64,000 nt of DNA. Source: Methylobacterium aerolatum (GTDB taxonomy: Bacteria > Pseudomonadota > Alphaproteobacteria > Rhizobiales > Beijerinckiaceae). The DNA lies in NCBI RefSeq assembly GCF_022179085.1, contig NZ_BPQE01000013.1, positions 1-64,000 on the forward strand, written 5' to 3'. The position numbers were made by a program, and so were the translations under genes. Shown here one piece after another: positions 58,307 to 64,000 of the stretch. Under the pieces are notes generated by a model that was given only the letters and a program-made list of their open reading frames with translations, was not told the DNA's origin and made no database searches. Numbering within the stretch: the first letter of the stretch is position 1; every line of letters starts with the position of its first letter.

Positions 58307-58839
58307 GAGAGCCCGCCACCTACTCGCCCACTCAAAAACTCCTGCACTGGGCCGTCGCCCTGATCGTCGTGGAACAGGTGATCGTGGCCCTCGCGATGAC
58401 GAATGTCGGCGAGGGACCGCTGCAGAACCAGCTCTACGAGATGCACAAGTCCTTCGGCCTCGTCGTGCTCGCCCTGGTCCTAGCGCGGGTGCTGGTGCGC
58501 CTGTCGCGGGGTGCCCCGGCGCCGGAGGACGGCATCCCGGGCTGGCAGCGGGTGGCGGCGCGGGTCTCCCACGCCTCCCTCTACCTGCTGATCCTGATCG
58601 TGCCGCTCCTCGGTTGGGCGGGCACCTCCGCCTGCTGCGCGCCGGTCAACCTGTTCGGCGCGCTGCCGCTGACCCTTCCGATCTCCGGCGGGATGCCGGT
58701 GGGCGAAGCGATCCTGAAGGTCCACGGCGCGGCGGCCTTCGCCCTCACCGCCCTCGTCGGCGTGCACGTGGCCGCCGCCCTGCACCACCACGTCGTCCGG
58801 CGGGACGGGACCCTACGGCGGATGCTCGCCGGGGGCTGA
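58303..58839 (+). CDS. Cytochrome b561-type membrane protein
   Basis: A 178-residue protein with four membrane helices. Conserved histidines expected to ligate two b hemes are at QKLLHWAVALIV, YEMHKSFGLVVLALVLAR, LKVHGAAAFALTALVGVH and AAALHHHVVRRDG. It probably passes electrons between the quinone pool and periplasmic acceptors. Coupled to the RibD_C gene by an ATGA overlap. Its end overlaps the convergent methyltransferase end by 27 bp. Confidence 0.93.
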   Translation: MREPATYSPTQKLLHWAVALIVVEQVIVALAMTNVGEGPLQNQLYEMHKSFGLVVLALVLARVLVRLSRGAPAPEDGIPGWQRVAARVSHASLYLLILIVPLLGWAGTSACCAPVNLFGALPLTLPISGGMPVGEAILKVHGAAAFALTALVGVHVAAALHHHVVRRDGTLRRMLAGG

Positions 58840-59691
58840 ATCCGGCCATGCCAGGAGGTCGCGATGGCCGATCACGGCCGTCGTGTCCGGCCGTCCCCGC
58901 GCCTCCGCCCAGGCGGCGATTGCGGCGCCGGGCACGAGGCCCGTCTCGGCGACGGCCTGGGCCTGCCCGTCCCTGAGCCGGGCGATCAGTGCCCGGTCCT
59001 CTGGTCCCAGCCGCCAGGGACTCGCGGCGGTGCGGACCGCGTAGCCCCGCCGGGCGAAGGCCGCCTCCAGCGCCGCCGTGGCTCGCGGCCCGAGGGCCTC
59101 GCCGAAGCCCTTGTCCCCCGCCTGATGGGCCAGGAAGGCCGCCCGCATCGCGGCGTCGGCGGGGTGGGGCGGAAGCCACGCCTCTGTCCCGTCGTAGCTC
59201 AGCGCCGTGTGGAAGAACGCGCCCGTGGCCGCGACGGCGTCGGCGAAGCGGTCGATCCAGGCCGACGAGACGAGATCGAACAGGGCCGCCGCCGTCACGA
59301 GGTCCGGCGCGGGCGGGAGGATCGCCGCCGGATCGGCCGCGAGGTCGGCCGAGAGGAAGGTGACGCGGATCCTGCGGCCGCCCGTCTCCAGGAGGAGCTG
59401 CGCGCCGTGCTCCGCGGCCCCATCGGCCCAGTCCGCCAGGGCGGTCCGGGCGGCGGCGAGGAGGGCGGGATCGTGATCGACCAGCGTCCACTCCTGCGAC
59501 GGGCCGAGGCGGGGGGCGAGGGCGCGCAGGTTCGATCCGGTGCCGCATCCGCAATCGACGACGCCGACGGATCCCGTCCCGCCCGATCGCGCGGCCAGGA
59601 GGGAGGCCAGCGCCTCGGCGAGACCCCGGTCCCGGGCGCGGTGGTCGGCGGGCTCGCGCAGGGCGAGCCAGTCGCTGCTGAAGCCGGTCAT
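58813..59691 (-). CDS. SAM-dependent methyltransferase
   Basis: A 292-residue protein from ATG 59691 (MTGFSSDWLALREPADHRAR). The SAM motif I reads VGVVDCGCGTGSNLRALAPR, followed by WTLVDHDPALLAAAR and a motif near PAPDLVTAAALFDLVSSAWI. Class I fold; substrate unknown. It is the last of four minus-strand genes with overlapping ends; its start overlaps the glycosyltransferase stop by ATGA. Confidence 0.92.
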   Translation of the reverse strand: MTGFSSDWLALREPADHRARDRGLAEALASLLAARSGGTGSVGVVDCGCGTGSNLRALAPRLGPSQEWTLVDHDPALLAAARTALADWADGAAEHGAQLLLETGGRRIRVTFLSADLAADPAAILPPAPDLVTAAALFDLVSSAWIDRFADAVAATGAFFHTALSYDGTEAWLPPHPADAAMRAAFLAHQAGDKGFGEALGPRATAALEAAFARRGYAVRTAASPWRLGPEDRALIARLRDGQAQAVAETGLVPGAAIAAWAEARGRPDTTAVIGHRDLLAWPDSAPGEHPP

Positions 59692-60740
59692 GGCCGCGCC
59701 TCCCGGAGACAAGCGGCGACGCGGCGGGCGGTCTCCTCCCAGCGCGGCAGGTGCCGCCCTGCCTCCCAGGCCGCCTGCGCCGCCACGGACCGGCGGGCCG
59801 GATCGGCGATCAGGGTCCGCAGGGCCTCGGCCAGGGCCGGGACGTCGCCGGGCGCCACCTTGAGCCCGGCAGCCTCGGGCACCGTGTCGGCCGCCGCGCC
59901 GCCCGTGGTGGACACCACGGGCAGCCCCCGCGCCAGGGCTTCCGCGAGGGCCATGCCATAGCCCTCGAACAGGGAAGGCGAGACCGCGAGGTCGGCGCCA
60001 TCGTAGAACGCGTCGAGCCGATCCGCCGGGACGGCGGCGGCCAGGGTGATCCGCGCCTCCAGCCCGGCCTCCGCGATCTGCCGGCGCAGACCGGCGACGT
60101 GACCGGGGGCCCGGTCGAGGGCGCCCGCCACGGTGAGGGTCCAGTCGAGATCCGGCAGGCGGCCGAGGGCGGCGACGAGGTGGTCGACGCCCTTGCGCGG
60201 GGTAAGCGCGCCCACCGTCAGGAGGCGCACCGGGCGCCCGTCCCCCCCGGCGGCCCGCCGGGCGGGCTCGGTGCCGGGCTCGGCGATCGTGATCCTGTCC
60301 CCCGGCACGGCGAACTCGGCCACGAGCAGGTCGCGGGTGAAGCGGCTCGTCGTGACGACGCGGGCCGCGAGGCAGAGGGCCGCCCGCTCGCGGGCGAGGA
60401 GCCCCTCGGCCTCCGCGCGGCTCAGGCCCGCCTCCAATCCCAGCGGGTGGTGGACGAGGGCCACGACCGGCCGCGGCCCGGACGCCGCGATCACGGAGGG
60501 CGGCAGGGCGCCGTAGGCGAGCCCGTCTATGAGGAGGATCGCGCCGCTCGGCGTCGCCGACAGGCGCGCGGCGGTCTCCGCGAGGTCGTCGGGGCTCGGG
60601 TGCGGGAAGGAGGACGGCAGGGTCAGCGGGACCGCGCTCACTCCGGCGCGCGGGAGATGCGCCAGGAGATGGCGGGCGTAGGCGTAGCCGCCCGTGGGGG
60701 TCGCGAGATCGCCGGGAACGCAGAGGCAGACGTCGGTCAC
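59688..60740 (-). CDS. Glycosyltransferase family 4
   Basis: A 350-residue GT-B enzyme from GTG 60740, chosen because it overlaps the upstream stop as GTGA; an earlier ATG would add Arg-rich sequence. N-terminal ATPTGGYAYARHLLAHL; C-terminal domain RLLTVGALTPRKGVDHLVAA and SPSLFEGYGMALAEALARGL carrying the GT4 Glu-rich motif. It transfers a sugar from an activated donor to an acceptor likely made by its neighbours. Soluble or peripheral. Confidence 0.93.
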   Translation of the reverse strand: MTDVCLCVPGDLATPTGGYAYARHLLAHLPRAGVSAVPLTLPSSFPHPSPDDLAETAARLSATPSGAILLIDGLAYGALPPSVIAASGPRPVVALVHHPLGLEAGLSRAEAEGLLARERAALCLAARVVTTSRFTRDLLVAEFAVPGDRITIAEPGTEPARRAAGGDGRPVRLLTVGALTPRKGVDHLVAALGRLPDLDWTLTVAGALDRAPGHVAGLRRQIAEAGLEARITLAAAVPADRLDAFYDGADLAVSPSLFEGYGMALAEALARGLPVVSTTGGAAADTVPEAAGLKVAPGDVPALAEALRTLIADPARRSVAAQAAWEAGRHLPRWEETARRVAACLREARP

Positions 60741-61141
60741 GCCTCCACCGGCCCCTCGAACCACGCCCGCGCGATGTGCGACTCGTGGAGCGTCACCCGG
60801 ATCCGTTCGATGCCATCCCCACCGGGCCCGAGCTCCCCGTTGCGGGCGAGGGCGGCCATCTCCCGATGGATGTGACCGCACAGGAACTCGGTGGTGGTGT
60901 TGATGCCCGCGAACTGAGGCACTTCGTCGAGGTTCCGGTAGGTGATCGGTGCGAGGATGCGCTTCAGCGCCTCGCCCGCCCGCCCGATATCGACCACGAC
61001 GCCGTCCGCGGTGAGGGTCGGCCTGTAGAAGGCGACATCCACGACGAAGGTGGCGCCGTGCAGCGCCTGGGCGGGCCCGAACAGATCCCCCCGGAAGCTG
61101 TGGGCGATCATGACGTGATCGCGGACCTCGATGGCGTACAT
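60737..61141 (-). CDS. 6-pyruvoyl-tetrahydropterin synthase/QueD-like protein with altered metal site
   Basis: A 134-residue protein of PTPS size. His14 in VMIAHSFRGD and His28 in ALHGATFVVD match two zinc ligands, but the third (normally the second His of HGHNY) is Ala30, and the catalytic Cys of the loop is absent. Later NTTTEFLCGHIHREMAAL and RVTLHESHIARAWF fit the family C-terminus. It therefore probably does not act as a normal QueD; it may process a related pteridine or serve another reaction. It overlaps the glycosyltransferase start. Confidence 0.85.
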   Translation of the reverse strand: MYAIEVRDHVMIAHSFRGDLFGPAQALHGATFVVDVAFYRPTLTADGVVVDIGRAGEALKRILAPITYRNLDEVPQFAGINTTTEFLCGHIHREMAALARNGELGPGGDGIERIRVTLHESHIARAWFEGPVEA

Positions 61142-61174
61142 GGTTCGGCTCCGGTGAACGTGGGAGGGTCGGGT

Positions 61175-62182
61175 TCAGTAGCGCACGGCGGTGCAGAGGC
61201 CGTCGGCCTCCGGCGCGAGCAGCCGGGGCAGCGCCTCCGGCAGGTCGGCGAAGGCGACCTCCCCGGTGATCAGCGCGTCGAGGCGCGGGTCCGCGAGGAG
61301 ATCGAGGGCCTTGCCCATCCGGCGGGCGTAGGTCCAGCGCGGGCGGCGCGAGGCGGAGACCTGCCCCACCTGGCTCGACATGAGACTGAGGCGCCGGACA
61401 TGGAAGTCCTCGCCCAGCGGCACGGACACGGGGCGCGTCCCGTACCAGCTCATCTCCACCACCCGGCCCTCGTCTCCGGCGAGGGACAGGGCCTCGGCCA
61501 GCCCCTCCTGGCTCGCGCTCGCGTGGAACACCACGTCGGCCTCGCCCCGCGGAGCGGTCCCCGGTGCGGCGAAGGCGACGCCGAGGTGCCGGGCGAGGGA
61601 CGCCCGCTCGGGCAGGCGGTCGATCACCGTGACTTCGCAGCCGACGATGCCGCTCGCGAGGAAGGCGGCCAGCAACCCGACCGCGCCGCCTCCGACGACC
61701 GCGATGCGGTCCCCCGGTCCGGCGCCCGAATCCCAGACGGCGTTGAGCGCGGTCTCCATGTTAGCGGCGAGGATCGCCCGTCGCGGCGGCACGCCGGGCG
61801 GGACCGGGTGCACGCCGTCGCGCGGGGCGACGAACCGCGCCTGATGCGGCCGGAGCGCGAAAACGAAGGGCGAGGCGCCCCCGGCCGGGTCGGCGATCCG
61901 GCCCACCGCGCAGTAACCGTACTTGACCGGAAAGGAGAACGGGCCTTCCTGCGCCGGCGCGCGCATCCGCCCGTGCAGGGCGTCGGGGACGAGACCGTGG
62001 AAGACGAGGCGTTCCGTCCCCCGGCTCAGGGCCGTCCAAAGGGTCTCGACGACGACGTCGCCGGGGCCTGCGGGCGGCAGCGCCTCGTGCCGCAGCTCGG
62101 CGCGGCCCGGGGCGGTGTACCAGAGGGCCGTCGTCCGGCTCCCCGCCCGTCCCGCCGTCTCGGACCCTTCAGGATGATGCAC
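61175..62182 (-). CDS. BchC-like zinc-binding (alcohol) dehydrogenase
   Basis: A 335-residue protein; GTG 62182 is the best start, as the next in-frame ones upstream are less coding-like. Marks of the BchC-like MDR group are ALSRGTERLVFHGLVPD, then MRAPAQEGPFSFPVKYGYCA and the Rossmann motif IAVVGGGAVGLLAAFLASG. It should oxidise or reduce a side-chain hydroxyl/keto group using NAD(P)H. No photosynthesis genes are present in the window, so a role in the neighbouring pteridine/sugar pathway is more likely. Confidence 0.9.
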   Translation of the reverse strand: MHHPEGSETAGRAGSRTTALWYTAPGRAELRHEALPPAGPGDVVVETLWTALSRGTERLVFHGLVPDALHGRMRAPAQEGPFSFPVKYGYCAVGRIADPAGGASPFVFALRPHQARFVAPRDGVHPVPPGVPPRRAILAANMETALNAVWDSGAGPGDRIAVVGGGAVGLLAAFLASGIVGCEVTVIDRLPERASLARHLGVAFAAPGTAPRGEADVVFHASASQEGLAEALSLAGDEGRVVEMSWYGTRPVSVPLGEDFHVRRLSLMSSQVGQVSASRRPRWTYARRMGKALDLLADPRLDALITGEVAFADLPEALPRLLAPEADGLCTAVRY

Positions 62183-63949
62183 GTCGCCCGCCCGCCGCAC
62201 AGGGTTCCGGAAATCGCTGAGAGCCTCCTTTCCACGACGCCCGCCGGCCTTCAATCGCTGGCGACGCTTCGTCGGCGCCGCAGGGCCTTCGCCCTGGTGA
62301 ACGGCCTCAGCTTCGCGCTGCTCGTCGGCCTCCTCGGCGCCGTGCTCGGCGCGGACGGCTGGAGCGGGGTCGATCTCGCCCTGCTCGCCTGCGGCGTCCT
62401 CATCCTGCCCTGGACCGTCATGGGGTTCTGGAACGCCGTGACAGGCCTCGCCCTGATCGCGAGGGGACCCGCCGGTCTCGCCGCCGCCGCACCCTTCGCG
62501 GACGTGGCGGCAGACCCGATCCGCCTCGACACCGCCATCGTGATGCCCCTGCGCAACGAGGATCCGCGCCGGGCCCTCTCACGGCTCGCGCGGGTGAAGG
62601 CGAGCCTCGACGCCACCGGCTGGGGGGAGCGCTTCGCCTATCATGTCCTGAGCGACAGCGACGATCCGGCCATCGCCGCCGCCGAGGAGCGGGCGGTGGC
62701 GGAGTGGACCGCGCGGGAGCCCGGGGCCTCCGAGCGGATCGCCTACCGGCGCCGGGCGACCAACGCGGGCTACAAGGCGGGGAACCTCCAGGATTTCTGC
62801 GCGCGGCACGGTGCCCGCTACGCATTGATGCTGCCCCTCGACGCCGACAGCGCGATGGAGGGGCCGCGGATCCTCGACCTCGTGCGGATGATGCAGGCCC
62901 ATCCGAAACTCGGCATCCTCCAGAGCCTCGTCGTCGGCACCCCGGCGGCGAGCCCCTTCGCCCGGATCTTCCAGTTCGGGATGCGCCAGGGCATGAGGCC
63001 CTACACGATGGGGGCGGCGTGGTGGGCCGGCGAGTGCGGCCCCTTTTGGGGGCACAACGCCCTGGTGCGGATCGCCCCCTTCGCACACTCCTGCCGGTTG
63101 CCGACGCTGCCGCCGGGTCCTCTCGGCGGGCCGATCCTCTCCCATGACCAGATCGAGGCCGTGCTCATGCGCCGGGCCGGCTACGAGGTGCGGGTGCTGC
63201 CGACCGAGGGCGGGAGCTTCGAGGATAATCCGCCGACGCTCCTCGACCATGTGGAGCGCGAGGCGCGCTGGTGCCTCGGGAACCTGCAATACGTCAGGCT
63301 CCTCGCCATGCCGGGCCTCGCGCCGACCAGCCGGTTCCAGCTCGTGGCGGCGGTAATGATGTTTCTCACGGCGCCCGCCCTGACCCTCGCGCTAGCCCTG
63401 CTCCCCGTCGCGGCCCTCCAGGCGACCGACGCGTTCCCCGCCGGCCTCGCGGCGGGGCTCTACCTCGGCTGGCTCGCGGCCTCGATGGCGCCGAAGCTCG
63501 CGGGCTATGCCGAGATCCTCGCCTCCGAGCCCTCCGCGCGCCGCTACGGCGGCCGGGCGCGCTTCGCCCTCGGCGCCGCGGTCGAACTGGTGTTCTCGCT
63601 GCTCCTCTTCTCCGTGCTCTGCCTCTGGCTGACGGCGGCGATGGGCCGGAGCCTCGCGAACCGGCGCTCCGGCTGGAATCCGCAGGCCAGGGACGGGACG
63701 CGCATCCCCCTCGCCCTCGCCTGCCGCCGCCTCTGGATCGGGACGGCCTTCGGCCTCGCGGTGGGGCTCTCCACGCTGTGGGTGAGCCCCACCGCGTTCC
63801 TGTGGAGCCTACCGCTCCTGGCGGGCCCGCTCCTGTCCATCCCCCTCGCCGTGGCGACCAGCCTGCCCGCCCTCGGCCAGGCGATGGGCCGCAACGGCCT
63901 GTGCGCGATCCCCGAGGAACTGGCGCCCGGCCCCGGTGCGCGCGCATGA
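62174..63949 (+). CDS. OpgH/MdoH-like glucans biosynthesis glucosyltransferase
   Basis: A 591-residue membrane glycosyltransferase. After membrane helices near residues 35-100 comes the GT2 domain: TAIVMPLRNEDPRRALSRL, YHVLSDSDDP, NAGYKAGNLQDFC, LPLDADSAMEGPRILDLVRM (Asp pair), HDQIEAVLMRRAGYEV and the EREARWCLGNLQY motif of OpgH. Several helices follow. It polymerises glucose from UDP-glucose for osmoregulated periplasmic glucans; no opgG is visible, so product identity is uncertain. The ATG lies 8 bp inside the divergent dehydrogenase start. Confidence 0.88.
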   Translation: MMHVARPPHRVPEIAESLLSTTPAGLQSLATLRRRRRAFALVNGLSFALLVGLLGAVLGADGWSGVDLALLACGVLILPWTVMGFWNAVTGLALIARGPAGLAAAAPFADVAADPIRLDTAIVMPLRNEDPRRALSRLARVKASLDATGWGERFAYHVLSDSDDPAIAAAEERAVAEWTAREPGASERIAYRRRATNAGYKAGNLQDFCARHGARYALMLPLDADSAMEGPRILDLVRMMQAHPKLGILQSLVVGTPAASPFARIFQFGMRQGMRPYTMGAAWWAGECGPFWGHNALVRIAPFAHSCRLPTLPPGPLGGPILSHDQIEAVLMRRAGYEVRVLPTEGGSFEDNPPTLLDHVEREARWCLGNLQYVRLLAMPGLAPTSRFQLVAAVMMFLTAPALTLALALLPVAALQATDAFPAGLAAGLYLGWLAASMAPKLAGYAEILASEPSARRYGGRARFALGAAVELVFSLLLFSVLCLWLTAAMGRSLANRRSGWNPQARDGTRIPLALACRRLWIGTAFGLAVGLSTLWVSPTAFLWSLPLLAGPLLSIPLAVATSLPALGQAMGRNGLCAIPEELAPGPGARA

Positions 63950-64000
63950 CCACGGACCGGCCGCAGGATGGCACGCCGCGCCGCGTCCTCCTCGTGGGGG
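63946..64000 (+). CDS. Start of a further gene, cut by the window edge
   Basis: ATG 63946 overlaps the stop of the OpgH-like gene as ATGA and stays open to the edge (MTTDRPQDGTPRRVLLVG). The VLLVG segment suggests an N-terminal Rossmann or GT-B strand. Too little is visible for a product name. Confidence 0.6.
   Translation, partial: MTTDRPQDGTPRRVLLVG

Noticed and set aside
60776-62173. Extended 5' part of the OpgH-like reading frame
   Set aside because: It overlaps the PTPS-like and dehydrogenase genes on the other strand and has His/Arg/Gly-rich shadow composition; the true start is near 62174.
61175-62182. BchC of bacteriochlorophyll synthesis
   Set aside because: No bch, crt or puf genes are in the window and the neighbours are glycosyl-, methyl- and pterin-type enzymes; only family resemblance remains.

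Overview
The window is a high-GC chromosomal segment. Gene content suggests an alphaproteobacterium of the Hyphomicrobiales, most likely Methylobacterium or Methylorubrum. The pointers are a MucR-type regulator, an EIIA-HPr-EI FruB with FruK and FruA, a complete Kdp system, two large surface autotransporters, and recurring palindromic GC-rich intergenic repeats. The genus is an inference from style and content; no rRNA gene, tRNA gene or CRISPR array was seen.

Region 1 (1-13.3 kb) is about surface and signalling. A very long YadA-like trimeric adhesin runs off the left edge on the minus strand. It is followed by a repeat-rich gap, a serine recombinase, a membrane MHYT-GGDEF-EAL protein for cyclic-di-GMP turnover and a secreted Yellow/royal-jelly-like protein. 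A compact three-gene exosortase cassette comes next: a glycine-rich putative substrate, the sortase, and a small accessory protein.

Region 2 (13.3-31 kb) opens with a MucR-family regulator lacking its zinc ligands. Then comes a fructose module on the minus strand (fruB-fruK-fruA plus an OprB-type porin) with a divergent LacI-type regulator and two near-identical operators in the shared promoter. A PAS-PAS-XRE one-component regulator, a classical autotransporter, NhaA and a small secreted SnoaL-like protein follow.

Region 3 (30.5-47.3 kb) starts with a four-carbon acid-sugar catabolic cluster: DeoR regulator, PdxA2-like dehydrogenase, DUF1537 kinase, KdgT-like permease and an SMP-30 lactonase. 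After it lie a CHASE-PAS hybrid histidine kinase with receiver and Hpt domains, a universal stress protein, a gamma-glutamyltransferase, RlpA, MsrA, several small unknown proteins and a PfkB-type (KdgK-like) kinase. The kinase overlaps what looks like a frameshifted pseudopilin.

Region 4 (47.9-57.2 kb) is a kdp operon: an unannotated 27-residue membrane microprotein, kdpF, kdpA, an extra small membrane ORF, kdpB, a palindromic repeat, kdpC, kdpD, kdpE and a PtsN-like EIIA protein. Region 5 (57.5-64 kb) holds a RibD-C-type reductase with a cytochrome b561. Next to it is a tightly overlapping minus-strand set (BchC-like dehydrogenase, degenerate PTPS/QueD-like protein, GT4 glycosyltransferase, SAM methyltransferase) that resembles an uncharacterised pteridine- or sugar-type biosynthetic cluster. 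An OpgH/MdoH-like glucosyltransferase and the start of one more gene close the window.
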